Shown piece by piece: positions 1 through 12,755 of a DNA stretch of 64,000 bases. Source of the DNA: Rothia mucilaginosa (GTDB lineage: Bacteria; Actinomycetota; Actinomycetes; Actinomycetales; Micrococcaceae); contig NZ_AP014938.1 in NCBI RefSeq assembly GCF_001548235.1, forward strand, positions 682,001-746,000. Reading direction: 5' to 3'. The notes under the pieces were generated by a model. That model was not told the origin of the DNA, did no database searches, and worked only from the letters and a program-made list of their open reading frames with translations. The translations under genes and the position numbers were made by a program. Position 1 is the stretch's first letter. Every line of letters starts with the position of its first letter.

Positions 1-3222
<3,222 letters not shown>

Positions 3223-3510
3223 AAAATAGAAAAGCTTGATAATCTGATCTCAAACAGCGAATCACACACGGGGGTGCGTGACTCAAGCTGACTAAATTTG
3301 AAACCATTTGATGATTATCAAATATCAATAAATATTTGGTATTAGTTTCAGTTTCCATCACCATTCGGTGATTTTATTGAACAAAGCACACTATTGAGTT
3401 CTCAAGCAACACACCGATTCAACACCTCAACTTACTCTATTTGAGAAGTCTTACCGTTGAACGGTCATTCATGTTTTTTCATCGCTACCGCGTTCCCGCG
3501 GCAACCCAAT
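3223..3510 (-). promoter_or_regulatory. rRNA operon leader with boxA-like element
   Basis: This is the untranslated leader between the proximal promoter and 16S. The minus strand contains TTGCTTGAGAACTCAATAG at about 3390-3408. It resembles the spacer element before 23S and has the form of the actinobacterial boxA/processing region, which supports antitermination and RNase III processing. No protein gene is supported here; short open frames overlap AT-rich sequence without a ribosome-binding site. Confidence 0.65.
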
Positions 3511-3512
3511 CA

Positions 3513-3541
3513 ACTATACCAGCGTTTCGTTTGCCATGCAA
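3513..3541 (-). promoter_or_regulatory. rRNA promoter, proximal (TTGCAT-17-TATAGT)
   Basis: On the minus strand a -35 TTGCAT (complement 3536-3541) and a -10 TATAGT (complement 3513-3518) are separated by exactly 17 nt. The promoter faces 16S, whose 5' end is about 290 nt downstream. The same layout recurs at 3735-3763 and before tRNA-Arg at 24473-24501. Confidence 0.7.
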
Positions 3542-3640
3542 ATCCGTTTTCCGTGATTCACACCACAAAGTTTCTTTCCTAAACTCTTCCATTATCACCA
3601 ATCAGGCGACCCGGATTTCCTTCAAGCAAGAAACCAAAAC

Positions 3641-3646
3641 ACTATA
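3641..3646 (-). promoter_or_regulatory. isolated TATAGT, possible weak third rRNA promoter
   Basis: A third TATAGT lies on the minus strand between the two good promoters, about 125 nt from the proximal one. No acceptable -35 lies 16-18 nt upstream; TTGAAT is only 12 nt away. It may be a decayed or activator-dependent promoter, or chance in AT-rich DNA. Confidence 0.3.
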
Positions 3647-3734
3647 CAATTGAAAGTCATTCAACCGCTTCTGACTAGGAGAAACACCGAAGAAATCTCT
3701 TCGTTTTTTCCTCCTCGCCGCGGCGACTCATACA

Positions 3735-3763
3735 ACTATACAGACCACCAAACAGCCCTGCAA
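3735..3763 (-). promoter_or_regulatory. rRNA promoter, distal (TTGCAG-17-TATAGT)
   Basis: On the minus strand a -35 TTGCAG (complement 3758-3763) and a -10 TATAGT (complement 3735-3740) are separated by 17 nt. The promoter lies about 220 nt upstream of the proximal one, and tandem promoters are normal for rRNA operons. Confidence 0.65.
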
Positions 3764-3990
3764 CCCGAAAATGGGTGAAGTAGCACACAAAAAGGACCTT
3801 GAAAGGGTCTCAAATACCCTCACAAACATCAAACAGCCTAGTCAGTGCGTTTTATGGGTGCTAAAAAATCTTTAAAAAACTTCCAAAAAACCTTATAAAC
3901 GCAGAAGAAACCACTCAAACCCTCACAGAATACCCTCCAGTAGCTCCCCAAACAGCCGATATATGGGGCGTGGAAGGTAACAAGAGACAG
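3764..3990. other. gene-free stretch between rlmB terminator and rRNA promoters
   Basis: This AT-rich sequence lies upstream of the rRNA promoters. An open frame of 64 codons (complement 3838-4032) runs into the rlmB terminator, has no clear ribosome-binding site and resembles nothing I know, so I do not call it a gene. Upstream activating sequence for the rRNA promoters could lie here. Confidence 0.4.
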
Positions 3991-4024
3991 AAAAGGAGGG
4001 CACCCCCTCACGGGGGCGCCCTCC
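3991..4024 (-). terminator. rho-independent terminator of rlmB
   Basis: The minus strand has GGAGGGCGCCCCC, a short loop, then GGGGGTGCCCTCC followed by TTTT. It lies about 40 nt after the rlmB stop codon. Confidence 0.85.
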
Positions 4025-4064
4025 TCACTCAAGCTACAGTCCGCAGCTCGCCAGCTTCAAAACT

Positions 4065-5051
4065 CTAGTTCGCAGAAGCGCGACGACGAGAAACATCGTA
4101 CAGAGTAATGCCCACAGCCATCGCCGCGTTCAAAGACTCCATCGCAGAATCAATCGGAATCGACACAATCTGATCGCAGTTCTCAGTCACCAGACGGGAC
4201 AGGCCCTTACCCTCAGAACCAACCACCACGCACAGCGGCTCATTCGCAAGCTCCAGAGCCGGCAACTCAATATCGCCACCGCCATCCAGACCAATCACGA
4301 AAATACCCTGCTCCTTAGCCTGCTGAATCACGCGAGTCAGATTAGTCGCCATCGCAACAGGAATACGAGCAGCCGCACCAGCACTAGTCTTCCACGCACC
4401 AGCAGTCACAGCAGCCGAACGACGCTCAGGAATAATCACGCCATCACCGCTAAATGCGGACACGCTACGAATAATTGCACCCAGGTTACGCGGATCAGTG
4501 ATACCGTCCAACGCGACAAACAGCGGCGGAGTCGACAGCTTACCCGAGTGCCAACGCTCCATAGTATCCAGCACCAGGTCAGTCGCATCCGGGTACTTGT
4601 ACGGCGGAATCTGCATCGCAACACCCTGGTGCACAGCACCATCAGTCAAACGATCCAGCTCGCTACGCGGAATCTCCAGCATCGGAATGTTGCGCTTATT
4701 CGCAATAGTCATGATCTCGCGAACACGGTCATCAACCTCAACACGGCTCATGATATACAAGTGCTTCGAGGGAATCTCAGTACGCAGAGCCTCAAGCACC
4801 GCATTACGACCAGTCACCAGCTCATCACTAGCGCGCTTACCGCCCAGACGAGTCTGGAACTTACGGTTCGTACCGGTAGCAGCACGACGCTCAGCCGCAC
4901 GCTTCATCTTATACGCCTTGTGATAAACGCGGTCCTCAGCCTTCGGAGTAGGGCCCTTACCCTCAAGCGCCTTACGACCGTGACCACCAGTGCCCTTAGT
5001 AGCACCCTTCTTCTTGCTGGTAGCGCCCGGGCGCGAACCTGCCTTAGCCAT
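4065..5051 (-). CDS. rlmB: 23S rRNA (guanosine-2'-O)-methyltransferase RlmB (SpoU/TrmH family)
   Basis: This 328 aa SPOUT methyltransferase should methylate the ribose 2'-O of a guanosine in 23S rRNA domain V (G2251 in E. coli) using SAM. Residues 1-70 form a Lys/Arg-rich actinobacterial extension. Residues about 76-150 are the substrate-binding domain. The trefoil-knot domain follows with motif 1 NLGAIIRS (189-196), motif 2 VVGSEGKGLS (276-285) and motif 3 SIPIDSAMESLN (297-308). The ATG at 5051 is preceded by GGAAGAG. It is last in the minus-strand run after cysS, 95 nt away, with a strong terminator behind it. The exact nucleotide target is inferred from the family; a paralogous TrmH-type role cannot be excluded. 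Confidence 0.9.
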   Translation of the reverse strand: MAKAGSRPGATSKKKGATKGTGGHGRKALEGKGPTPKAEDRVYHKAYKMKRAAERRAATGTNRKFQTRLGGKRASDELVTGRNAVLEALRTEIPSKHLYIMSRVEVDDRVREIMTIANKRNIPMLEIPRSELDRLTDGAVHQGVAMQIPPYKYPDATDLVLDTMERWHSGKLSTPPLFVALDGITDPRNLGAIIRSVSAFSGDGVIIPERRSAAVTAGAWKTSAGAAARIPVAMATNLTRVIQQAKEQGIFVIGLDGGGDIELPALELANEPLCVVVGSEGKGLSRLVTENCDQIVSIPIDSAMESLNAAMAVGITLYDVSRRRASAN

Positions 5052-5146
5052 TCTTCTCTTCCTTCGTCAAAGTAATGAATACGAGTCTACGCGAGAGAAA
5101 CCCGCACGACCTAAGCCTTACGCACAAACGCGGGGCACATCACCCG

Positions 5147-6565
5147 CTAGCCAACACTCCAGCTCGAACCATTCGCGCCATCCTTCACCTGCACACCAGC
5201 AGACGCCAACAGATCACGCATCGCATCAGCCTTCGCCCAATCCTTCTGAGCACGAGCATCAGCACGCTCCGCCAACACAGCCTGAATCAGCGAATCCAGA
5301 GCCTCATGCTCAGCATCCGAAGCGCCCTCAGCATTAAAACTCATCAGCTGCGCCAGACCCAGAACCTCAGCCATAGCCATCACGGCGTTAGCGGCATCCG
5401 AAGCATCCTCACCAGCAGCAAGCGCAGCATTACCCGCACGAGTCTGCTCATGCAAAACCGCCAGAGCACGCGGAATGTTCACATCATCATCCATAGCCTC
5501 AGCAAAAGCCTGCGGAACCTCACGGCTCGGCTTCAGCAGATCCTGAGTTGCAGCAAGGAACGCCTCAACACGCTCAATAGCGGTAGCCGCCTCCTGCAGA
5601 GACGACGGACGGTAATCAAGAACCGAACGGTAATGCGCACTACCGAGGTAGTAACGAACCACCAGCGGACGCGCCATTTCAAGCATCTGCGCCGGCGAAA
5701 TCGTATTACCGATAGACTTCGACATCTTCTCACCCTCATAGGTGACCATGCCGTTATGCATCCAGAAGTTCGCGAAATCATCACCGGCAGCAGTCGACTG
5801 CGCCAGCTCATTCTCATGGTGCGGGAAACGCAAATCCAAACCGCCACCGTGAATATCGAAACGCGAACCCAAATACTTACCAGCCATCGCCGAGCACTCC
5901 AGATGCCAGCCCGGACGGCCGCGACCCCACGGAGACTCCCACGAAGCAGTCAGCGGCTCACCCTCCTTATAACCCTTCCACAGGGCAAAATCGCGAGGGT
6001 CACGCTTACCGCGCGGATCAGCATCCGCAGAATCCTGCATATCCTCAACGCTCTGATTCGTCAGCGCACCATACTTACCCCACGAACGCACATCAAAATA
6101 CACGTCACCAGAATCATCCAGCGCAGGATACGCGTGGCCACGATCAATCAGACGCTGAATCAAAGCAAACATCTCCGGAATATGACCGGTCGCGCGCGGC
6201 TCATAAGTCGGCGGATCAATACCCAACGCCGCATATGCCTGAGCAAAAACCTTCTCAAAACGGTACGCGAGCGCCCACCACTGCTCATTCGGGAACTCAC
6301 CCTCAAAACCGGGCTCCATAGAATCAGCAGACTTCGCCAAAATCTTGTCATCAATATCAGTGACATTGCGGACCGTCGTCACCTTCAAACCGCGGTAACG
6401 CATCCAACGGCTCAACTGGTCAAAAACCAACGCCGAACGGATATGGCCCAGATGCGGTTCACCCTGCACCGTAGCACCACAATAATAGATACGCGCCTCA
6501 CCGGGCACGACGGGCTCAAACTCGCGAATAGTCGCGGAAGCTGAATCATAAAAACGCATAGTCAC
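5147..6565 (-). CDS. cysS: cysteinyl-tRNA synthetase
   Basis: This 472 aa class I aminoacyl-tRNA synthetase attaches cysteine to tRNA-Cys in the cytoplasm. The HIGH-type signature is PHLGH (37-41) and the KMSKS loop is at 280-284. Zinc ligands appear as C29, C224 (in HLECSAM) and the HHENE cluster near 249-253. The reading [13 protein letters not shown] is typical of actinobacterial CysS. The length is normal. The start could be the ATG at 6565 or the one two codons later at 6559. It lies between ispF and rlmB, an order common in actinobacteria. Confidence 0.95.
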   Translation of the reverse strand: MTMRFYDSASATIREFEPVVPGEARIYYCGATVQGEPHLGHIRSALVFDQLSRWMRYRGLKVTTVRNVTDIDDKILAKSADSMEPGFEGEFPNEQWWALAYRFEKVFAQAYAALGIDPPTYEPRATGHIPEMFALIQRLIDRGHAYPALDDSGDVYFDVRSWGKYGALTNQSVEDMQDSADADPRGKRDPRDFALWKGYKEGEPLTASWESPWGRGRPGWHLECSAMAGKYLGSRFDIHGGGLDLRFPHHENELAQSTAAGDDFANFWMHNGMVTYEGEKMSKSIGNTISPAQMLEMARPLVVRYYLGSAHYRSVLDYRPSSLQEAATAIERVEAFLAATQDLLKPSREVPQAFAEAMDDDVNIPRALAVLHEQTRAGNAALAAGEDASDAANAVMAMAEVLGLAQLMSFNAEGASDAEHEALDSLIQAVLAERADARAQKDWAKADAMRDLLASAGVQVKDGANGSSWSVG

Positions 6566-6647
6566 ACTCTCATTCTACGGGGTCGGCTCAGACGCCGGGG
6601 CGGTAAATCAGCGATAGGTTACAGAATGGCTCGAAGCAGCCAAACAC

Positions 6648-7130
6648 CTACGAACGCGGGTACACCAGCGCCGTCGCAATAGCAGCCACACCCTCGCCGC
6701 GGCCCGTCAAACCCAAACCATCAGTAGTCGTCGCAATCACCGTCACCGGAGCGCCCGCCGCCTCGCTCAGCACACGGTTCGCCTCATCACGGCGCGGAGA
6801 GAACTTCGGGCGGTTACCCACCAGCTGAACACTCACATTACCAATCTCAAAACCAGCAGCACGCACAATCGCCGCAGCCTCAGAAAGAATACGAACACCA
6901 GAAGCGCCCTTCATATCCGGGCGGTCCACACCAAAATTAGAGCCCAAATCCCCCGTGCCGGAGGCAGCAAAAAGAGCATCCGCGGCAGCATGAGCCACCA
7001 CATCACCATCAGAATGGCCGCTCAAACCACGCTCACCCGGCCAATGCAGACCAGCAATATACAAAGGAGTGCCCTCCTCACCAAAAGCGTGGACATCAAC
7101 ACCGGTACCAACACGAGGAATAACAGTCAT
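6648..7130 (-). CDS. ispF: 2-C-methyl-D-erythritol 2,4-cyclodiphosphate synthase
   Basis: IspF converts CDP-ME 2-phosphate to MEcPP with release of CMP in the MEP isoprenoid pathway; the family is trimeric and zinc-dependent. The metal motif DVHAF lies near the N-terminus, and [15 protein letters not shown] is the conserved second motif. The frame opens at 7157, but the ATG at 7130 gives a family-length 160 aa protein and has GAAGGG at a good distance. It follows ispD by about 85 nt on the same strand, so the two consecutive-pathway enzymes are probably co-transcribed. Confidence 0.93.
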   Translation of the reverse strand: MTVIPRVGTGVDVHAFGEEGTPLYIAGLHWPGERGLSGHSDGDVVAHAAADALFAASGTGDLGSNFGVDRPDMKGASGVRILSEAAAIVRAAGFEIGNVSVQLVGNRPKFSPRRDEANRVLSEAAGAPVTVIATTTDGLGLTGRGEGVAAIATALVYPRS

Positions 7131-7189
7131 CACAGGACCCTTCAATCGATCAAACATCTTCTCAGCAACAGTGCCTCAGCACAAGAGGC

Positions 7190-7228
7190 GTTAGGCGGCA
7201 GATTTAGGAAGCAGGTTTAGGCGGCAGA
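7190..7228 (-). repeat. 13-bp tandem triplication across the ispD stop codon
   Basis: The plus strand reads GTTAGGCGGCAGA, TTTAGGAAGCAGG, TTTAGGCGGCAGA in direct succession (7190-7202, 7203-7215, 7216-7228). The unit nearest the gene contains the ispD stop (complement 7217-7219). Each of the other units repeats the TAA on the minus strand. Confidence 0.8.
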
Positions 7229-7960
7229 ATCACCAAACAGCGCGCGAGCAACCCGCAAATCCATCGGAGTCGTCACCTTAAACGCATCCGCATCACCGGC
7301 AACCGTCAACACCGGCTCGCCCGCAGCCTCCATCGCCATCGCATCATCAGTCAGCAGCTCAGCCTCCTCAGCAGGCAGGGAACGGCTACGCTCATGCGCC
7401 GCCAACAGGGCAGCCACCTCAAAACCCTGAGGAGTCTGCACCGCACGCATCTGCGCACGCGAAGGAGTACCCGTCACCACACCAGCAGAATCCACAGTCT
7501 TCACCGTATCCACCACCGGCAACACAGGAATCACCGCACGCACAACACCCTGCGGGCTCTCAGAGCCCAAACCCTCAAGCACACGGTGATACACCGGCGG
7601 CGGAGTAAACGCACGAGCGCAATCATGAATCAGCACATAATCCACCGGAACCTGCGCATCCTTCAAAGCGTCCAACGCCGCAACCACCGAAGCAGTACGC
7701 GTATCACCACCGGCAGTAATCAACGCACCGGCACGGCGGGCATCCTCCAAAAGCTCCGGGCAACTCACCGAACAATCAGCAGGAACAGTCACCACCACAT
7801 GTTCAGCAACACCCGAAGCGAGCGCACCCTCCAACGCATAATCCAGCAAAGTACGACCGTGCACACGCACAGCAGCCTTCGGAATCGGCTCACCCAGACG
7901 AGTACCCGAACCAGCCGCCAAAACAATCACAGCAGTATTCGCCGCAGAAGCAGAAGTCAT
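7217..7960 (-). CDS. ispD: 2-C-methyl-D-erythritol 4-phosphate cytidylyltransferase
   Basis: This protein of about 247 aa transfers CMP from CTP to MEP to form CDP-ME in the MEP pathway. The nucleotide-binding signature LAAGSGTRLG is near the N-terminus, followed by IPKAAVRVHGRTLL. The central VDYVLIHDCARAF and late LTDDAMAMEAAG are typical of IspD. A TTG three codons upstream (7969) is possible; the ATG at 7960 is chosen. It begins 16 nt after the regX3 stop, so readthrough from senX3-regX3 is likely. Its stop codon lies inside a 13-bp tandem triplication (7190-7228). Confidence 0.93.
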   Translation of the reverse strand: MTSASAANTAVIVLAAGSGTRLGEPIPKAAVRVHGRTLLDYALEGALASGVAEHVVVTVPADCSVSCPELLEDARRAGALITAGGDTRTASVVAALDALKDAQVPVDYVLIHDCARAFTPPPVYHRVLEGLGSESPQGVVRAVIPVLPVVDTVKTVDSAGVVTGTPSRAQMRAVQTPQGFEVAALLAAHERSRSLPAEEAELLTDDAMAMEAAGEPVLTVAGDADAFKVTTPMDLRVARALFGDSAA

Positions 7961-7975
7961 CAGTCTCAAGCCCGC

Positions 7976-8659
7976 CTACGCCTCGAACTTATAGCCCAAG
8001 CCGCGAACCGTCACCACATACTGCGGGGCAGAAGAATCCGGCTCAATCTTCGAACGCAGACGCTTAATATGCACATCCAGAGTCTTCGTATCGCCCACAT
8101 AGTCGGCGCCCCACACGCGCTCAATCAGCTGGCCACGAGTCATCACACGACCCACATTGCGCAGCAGAATCTCCAGGAGCTCAAACTCCTTCAGCGGCAT
8201 AGAAATCTCTTCACCATTAACCGTCACCACATGGCGGTCAATATCCATACGCACCGGGCCGCCCTGCAGCACCGACTCAGTAGCAGAATCAGTCTCCGCC
8301 GAACGACGACGCAACACCGCACGGATACGAGCAATCAACTCACGCGCAGAATACGGCTTCGTCACATAGTCATCAGCGCCCAGCTCCAGGCCCAGAACCT
8401 TATCCAGCTCAGAATCCTTAGCGGTCAGCATGATAATCGGGACCGAAGACACCTCACGCAGCTTGCGGCACACCTCCATACCGGACATGCCCGGAAGCAT
8501 CACATCCAGCAGCACCAAATCCGCGCCCTCGCGGTCAAACACCGGCAGAGCATCCAGGCCGTTGTCCACAACAATCGTCTGGAAACCCTCACGACCCAGC
8601 AAAAACGCAAGGGGATCCGAGAGGGCCTCTTCGTCCTCAACAATCAGAATTTTAGACAT
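7976..8659 (-). CDS. regX3: response regulator RegX3 (OmpR/PhoB family)
   Basis: This 227 aa DNA-binding response regulator is partner of the SenX3 kinase encoded just upstream. The receiver domain (about 1-120) has the acidic pair EDEE, the phosphoacceptor region LVLLDVMLPGMSG, and the conserved MLTAKDSELD and YVTKPYSARELIARI. The C-terminal winged helix (about 130-227) ends with GDTKTLDVHIKRLRSKIE and VVTVRGLGYKFE. The ATG at 8659 has AAGGAAG seven nt upstream. In mycobacteria this pair, next to gpm1, controls phosphate-starvation genes; the same role here is inferred from synteny. Confidence 0.88.
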   Translation of the reverse strand: MSKILIVEDEEALSDPLAFLLGREGFQTIVVDNGLDALPVFDREGADLVLLDVMLPGMSGMEVCRKLREVSSVPIIMLTAKDSELDKVLGLELGADDYVTKPYSARELIARIRAVLRRRSAETDSATESVLQGGPVRMDIDRHVVTVNGEEISMPLKEFELLEILLRNVGRVMTRGQLIERVWGADYVGDTKTLDVHIKRLRSKIEPDSSAPQYVVTVRGLGYKFEA

Positions 8660-8700
8660 CAATAACTTCCTTCGATTCCGTAAAACCTATACCGCTAACA

Positions 8701-9828
8701 CTACACTGCGACCGGAGGCTCATTCAGCGGCAACGCCAACGTAAACGTCGAACCCTCCTGCGGCATCGACCGAACCGTCACGCTACCGCCATGCTGAGTC
8801 ATCACATGCTTCACAATGCTCAAACCCAAACCGGTGCCGCCCGTCTGACGCGAACGAGCCGGATCAACCCGGTAAAAACGCTCAAAAATACGCTTCTGCT
8901 CGTCCTCAGGAATACCCACACCCTGATCAGCAACCTCAACCAGCAGCTGATCAGCCACACGGTGCACCCAAATATCCACCTTCGTATGCTCCGGCGAATA
9001 ACGCACCGCATTCTCCACCAGGTTCTGCACAGCAATACCGAGCAGCTCGGCATCACCGTAAACCTCGGGGACCTCCTCGATGCGGGTAGAAATCTGAATA
9101 TCCTTCTCCTCCGCCACAATATGCGAACGATCCACCGCATCAGACACCAAAGAAGGCACCGACACCGGACCACCACGCGCAATCACATCGGTCGACTGCA
9201 GACGCGAAAGCTCAATAATGTCACGCACCAGCGCAGACAGGCGGCGAGTCTCCTTATGCAGACGGCCCACAAAATACTCAATCGCCTCCGGATCATCACT
9301 CGCCTGCTCAATAGCCTCAGCCAACAGACTCACCGCACCCACCGGAGTCTTCAACTCATGCGACACATTCGCCACAAAATCATTACGCATACGCTGAACA
9401 CGAGAAATCTCAGTGCGGTCATCAGCGAGCACCAGAATGTACTCATCCCCCAGCGAAGCAACACGCACGTCCAAGACCAGCGCCTCACCCTCACCGCGGT
9501 CAATCTCAAAAGTACGCTCCGCAAAAATACCGCGATGACGCACCGTGCGAATCATATCCGCCAACTCATCAGAGGCCACCGTATGACCGCGCACCAGGCC
9601 CATCGCATACGCACCCGGAGAAGCCTGAACCACGCCGCCCACCTCATCAATCACCAGGTAGGCGCGACCAATCACAGCAAGCACCTGAGCGGCACCATCA
9701 CGCAGCGCCGGCGCCGACACCAAGCTACGCTCCTGCTCCCGCTCACTACGCGCCACTGCGTTCATGCTCAGGACGCCCACCAGCAGACCTATCATGCCCG
9801 CAATAAAGGCAATCAGACCGGCATCCAT
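8701..9828 (-). CDS. senX3: sensor histidine kinase SenX3
   Basis: This is a membrane histidine kinase of about 375 aa. One N-terminal hydrophobic segment (LIAFIAGMIGLLVGVLSM) is followed by a PAS-like sensor region (about 40-140). The H-box is FVANVSHELKTPVGAVSLL. The ATPase domain has N-box NLVENAVRYSPEHT, G1 VADQGVGIPEDE, and G2 GGTGLGLSIVKHV. The frame opens at 9921, but the ATG at 9828 has GAAGGGAA ahead of it and gives the expected topology. regX3 follows by about 40 nt. gpmA lies upstream, as in mycobacteria. Confidence 0.9.
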   Translation of the reverse strand: MDAGLIAFIAGMIGLLVGVLSMNAVARSEREQERSLVSAPALRDGAAQVLAVIGRAYLVIDEVGGVVQASPGAYAMGLVRGHTVASDELADMIRTVRHRGIFAERTFEIDRGEGEALVLDVRVASLGDEYILVLADDRTEISRVQRMRNDFVANVSHELKTPVGAVSLLAEAIEQASDDPEAIEYFVGRLHKETRRLSALVRDIIELSRLQSTDVIARGGPVSVPSLVSDAVDRSHIVAEEKDIQISTRIEEVPEVYGDAELLGIAVQNLVENAVRYSPEHTKVDIWVHRVADQLLVEVADQGVGIPEDEQKRIFERFYRVDPARSRQTGGTGLGLSIVKHVMTQHGGSVTVRSMPQEGSTFTLALPLNEPPVAV

Positions 9829-10069
9829 GTACTTCCCTTCCATTCGGGTACCCCATAAGTATAAATGTGGCCGATACCCAGCACTTGAGCGAACGCCCGT
9901 CTTCTCAGGCAGGCTCCCCATGCAGAAACCGCAGACAGCAGAAACCTCAGACAGGCACCCCCTGCAGAAACCTTGCAGATGCCTTTACCCTGCAGAGAAC
10001 GCAATGAGCCGCCCACCTCAACGGTGGACGGCTCATCACAATGACAGGGGTGAAACCCTGCCGGAGGTA
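9829..10069. other. gpmA-senX3 intergenic region with hairpin and short repeats
   Basis: It holds the gpmA 3' hairpin (10004-10036) and three copies of GCAGAAACC at 9922, 9938 and 9964. I do not see a clear promoter for senX3, which may depend partly on readthrough. Confidence 0.4.
10004..10036 (-). terminator. hairpin after gpmA
   Basis: An inverted repeat ATGAGCCGCCCACC / GGTGGACGGCTCAT (one mismatch) with a five-base loop sits about 35 nt after the gpmA stop. The T-tract is poor, so it may act as a weak terminator or an mRNA 3'-end stabiliser allowing some readthrough into senX3. Confidence 0.5.
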
Positions 10070-10807
10070 TTACTTACCCTGGTTTGCTACGGCAGCAATA
10101 GCGTCCTTAGCAGCCTCGGGGTCCAGGTACTCGCCGGGCTTGACGGGCTGGAAGTTCTCGTCCAGCTCGTAGTACAGCGGGATACCGGTGGGGATGTTCA
10201 GGCCAGCAATGTCCTCATCGGAAATACCCTCGAGGTGCTTGACCAGCGAACGCAGGGAGTTACCGTGTGCAGCAACCAGAACGGTCTTGCCTGCTGCGAG
10301 GTCGGGCTTGATGTCCGACTCCCAGTAGGGAAGCATACGGCCCAGAACGTCCTTCAGGCACTCGGTGCGAGGAGCGTTCTCAACATCCGCGTAGCGGGGG
10401 TCGTGTGCCTGCGAGTAGGGGTCGTTGTCGTCCAGCGGGGGCGGCGGAACGTCGTAGGAACGACGCCAAGTCATGAACTTCTCGTCGCCGTATTCCTCGC
10501 GAATCTCGGACTTGTTCTTACCCTGCAGAGCACCGTAGTGACGCTCGTTCAGGCGCCAGGTGCGCTTGACGGGAATCCACAGACGGTCTGCTGCATCCAG
10601 TGCAAGGTTTGCGGTGTTGATTGCGCGACGCTGCAGGGAGGTGTGAACAACATCGGGGAGGATGTTGCGCTCTGCCAGCAGCTCGCCGCCGCGCTTAGCC
10701 TCAGCGCGGCCCTTATCGGTCAGGTTAACGTCCACCCAGCCGGTGAACAGGTTCTTCTCGTTCCACTCGGACTGGCCGTGGCGCAGGAGTACTAGTTTGT
10801 AAGTCAT
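10070..10807 (-). CDS. gpmA: 2,3-bisphosphoglycerate-dependent phosphoglycerate mutase
   Basis: This 245 aa enzyme interconverts 3- and 2-phosphoglycerate in glycolysis and gluconeogenesis. The catalytic phosphohistidine motif [10 protein letters not shown] (about 7-16) is intact, followed by [12 protein letters not shown]. The second active-site region [12 protein letters not shown] and the late histidine in [17 protein letters not shown] are present. The length matches the family. The ATG at 10807 is preceded closely by AGAGG. It lies upstream of senX3-regX3, the conserved actinobacterial arrangement. Confidence 0.95.
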   Translation of the reverse strand: MTYKLVLLRHGQSEWNEKNLFTGWVDVNLTDKGRAEAKRGGELLAERNILPDVVHTSLQRRAINTANLALDAADRLWIPVKRTWRLNERHYGALQGKNKSEIREEYGDEKFMTWRRSYDVPPPPLDDNDPYSQAHDPRYADVENAPRTECLKDVLGRMLPYWESDIKPDLAAGKTVLVAAHGNSLRSLVKHLEGISDEDIAGLNIPTGIPLYYELDENFQPVKPGEYLDPEAAKDAIAAVANQGK

Positions 10808-11027
10808 ACCTCTATTTTTTCATTTACCCGCCGGTTTGTCATGCCTCAAGGCCTAGAAAATATGCATTCTCCCAAAAATTTATAAGGGTCTTTATTACCA
10901 GAACGAAAGGGTCAAAAACCCCGCCAGAAAAGGGCAAAGCCCCGCACACCACCCAACCGGGACAAACCCGTCAGACAGCGCACGAGGCTTCACCATCTAT
11001 CGCGCAAAGCGAGCGCACAAGCTAACG

Positions 11028-11345
11028 CTAGAAACGGCGGCGACCAACCGAAGGCCACACACCAGCCAGGAACACGCAGCTAATCACAGCAGCTACCAGC
11101 TGAAGAATCAGCACAGTATTACCGCCACCAGTCAGCGCAGCAAAAACGCTAAACAGCGACACCGCAGCAGAACCACCGGTCAAAGCCAGCCACGTGTTCT
11201 TCGGGCGCTTACCGGCAAAATCGTACGCGTTCGCCGGAGACATCCACGCACGCACAAAAGCCAGCACACCAACCGCAGCACCAGCGATAGCCAGCAGCGT
11301 ATCAACAAAAATGGTCACATACCCGACCAGCAGAATAGGAGACAT
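11028..11345 (-). CDS. DUF2516 family small membrane protein
   Basis: This is a protein of about 105 aa with three hydrophobic segments: ILLVGYVTIFVDTLLAIAGAAV, WLALTGGSAAVSLFSVFAAL and VLILQLVAAVISCVFLAG. A conserved polar loop, FAGKRPKNTW, lies between the first two. It matches my memory of actinobacterial DUF2516 proteins, whose function is unknown. The ATG at 11345 has AAGGAAT upstream; an in-frame start seven codons earlier is less likely. It follows the cystathionine synthase gene by 48 nt on the same strand and may be co-transcribed. Confidence 0.7.
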   Translation of the reverse strand: MSPILLVGYVTIFVDTLLAIAGAAVGVLAFVRAWMSPANAYDFAGKRPKNTWLALTGGSAAVSLFSVFAALTGGGNTVLILQLVAAVISCVFLAGVWPSVGRRRF

Positions 11346-11393
11346 AGTATTCCTTAGAATCAGCAACTTCTCTAGACAACCCTAGCAAAGCGC

Positions 11394-12596
11394 TTAGCGG
11401 ACAACCTTAAAGGCCTCAACCAAGTCATTGTAAAGGTCATCCACGTTCTCAATACCCACCGACAGGCGTAGCAGAGACTCCGGAATCGAATCCGGCTCGT
11501 TACCGTGGCGACGACGACGCTCCACCAGCGACTCCACACCGCCCAGGGAAGTTGCCGGGGTCCACAGCTTCAACGCCTCCACGACGTTACGGGCACCCGC
11601 AGCGTCCGTATCAAGAGTGACGCACAGAATCGCACCGAAACCGTCCATCTGCTTCTTCGCAATCTCATGACCGCGGTGGCTTTCCAGACCCGGGTAACGC
11701 ACCTCAGTTACGAAGGGGTGCTCGCTCAGACGCTCCGCAAGAACCTGCGCGTTCTGCACCGCACGCTCCACGCGCAGCGCCAGGGTGCGCAGACCGCGCA
11801 GGCCGAGCCACGCCTCCACCGGGCCGGGGATTGCACCATTGGTGATGCGGTGGTGCAGCATCGCCTTGTACAGCTCCTCGTTCGAGGTCAGAGCCATGCC
11901 CAGCAGAACATCGGAGTGGCCCGCAAGGAACTTCGTAGCGGAGTGAACCACTACGTCTGCACCCAAATCCAGGGGACGTTGCAGAATCGGGGTTGCGAAG
12001 GTGTTATCCACCGCGGTCACAATGCCCAAGCGGCGAGCAGCAGAAAGCAGGGCAGGCAGGTCAGCAACCTCAAGCATCGGGTTCGTGGGGCTCTCCAGCC
12101 ACGCCAGGACCTTCGGTGCCGAGTAGTTCACGTTCTCCGGGGTCACACCGGTGCGCGATGCGGCATCCTCCATAGCGGCGATAACGCTCTCGGTGTCTTC
12201 AATATCCACGCGAACGAGCTCAATGATGCCGCGGCGCTCCAAATCCTTGCACAGGGTCACCGACGCCATGTATGCGTGCTTCGGAATCAGCACGATAGAA
12301 CCAACCGGCACCAAGTCGATGACAGCAGCGACAGCAGCCATACCGGAGGGGAACAGCAGACCGGGCTGGGTGGCGTTCTCCAGCTTCGCGACAACCTCTT
12401 CCATGCCCTCCCAGGTGGGGTTCGAAAAGCGGGCGTACACGCGGTCCTGCTCAATGTTGACGGCGTCCACACCGCGGTAGGTGGAAGAAAGAACAATCGG
12501 AGGGTTCACCGGCGCGTCATGCTCATGTGCCGGGCGGCCACCAGAGACGACGAAGGTCTCTGCGGAGTAATTCATGTCGTGGTTATCTGCACTCAT
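11394..12596 (-). CDS. metB: cystathionine gamma-synthase family PLP enzyme
   Basis: This is a PLP-dependent trans-sulfuration enzyme of about 400 aa. The PLP lysine is in SATKFLAGHSDVLLG. Other family marks are YARFSNPTWEGMEEVVAKLE near the N-terminus, AVDNTFATPILQRPLDLGADVV, and the C-terminal SLGGVESLVERRRRHG. The likely reaction is O-acyl-homoserine plus cysteine to cystathionine in methionine synthesis. Cystathionine gamma-lyase or O-acetylhomoserine sulfhydrylase cannot be excluded from sequence alone. ATGs at 12596 and 12575 are both possible and neither has a strong ribosome-binding site. It is divergent from tmk. Confidence 0.75.
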   Translation of the reverse strand: MSADNHDMNYSAETFVVSGGRPAHEHDAPVNPPIVLSSTYRGVDAVNIEQDRVYARFSNPTWEGMEEVVAKLENATQPGLLFPSGMAAVAAVIDLVPVGSIVLIPKHAYMASVTLCKDLERRGIIELVRVDIEDTESVIAAMEDAASRTGVTPENVNYSAPKVLAWLESPTNPMLEVADLPALLSAARRLGIVTAVDNTFATPILQRPLDLGADVVVHSATKFLAGHSDVLLGMALTSNEELYKAMLHHRITNGAIPGPVEAWLGLRGLRTLALRVERAVQNAQVLAERLSEHPFVTEVRYPGLESHRGHEIAKKQMDGFGAILCVTLDTDAAGARNVVEALKLWTPATSLGGVESLVERRRRHGNEPDSIPESLLRLSVGIENVDDLYNDLVEAFKVVR

Positions 12597-12755
12597 GTAT
12601 TTAAGCCTGGCACACCCGCGCCCAGAACGCACGCCCGCACAGGTGAGGGCACACAGGATTTACATGTTTTTTACCTTGATACGCGCTCAATGCCACGCGG
12701 AGGTATCACCAAAACCGCACCCGTGCAGCTAAGAGACCCGGTACCCTTGAAGGTG

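Noticed and set aside
3838..4032. 64-codon minus-strand frame between rlmB and the rRNA promoters
   Set aside because: It starts inside the rlmB terminator, has no ribosome-binding site and no recognisable features.
11505..12690. Long plus-strand open frame (about 390 codons) upstream of and in frame with tmk
   Set aside because: It is antisense to the cystathionine gamma-synthase-type gene, has no family features, and the real thymidylate kinase homology starts only near 12756.
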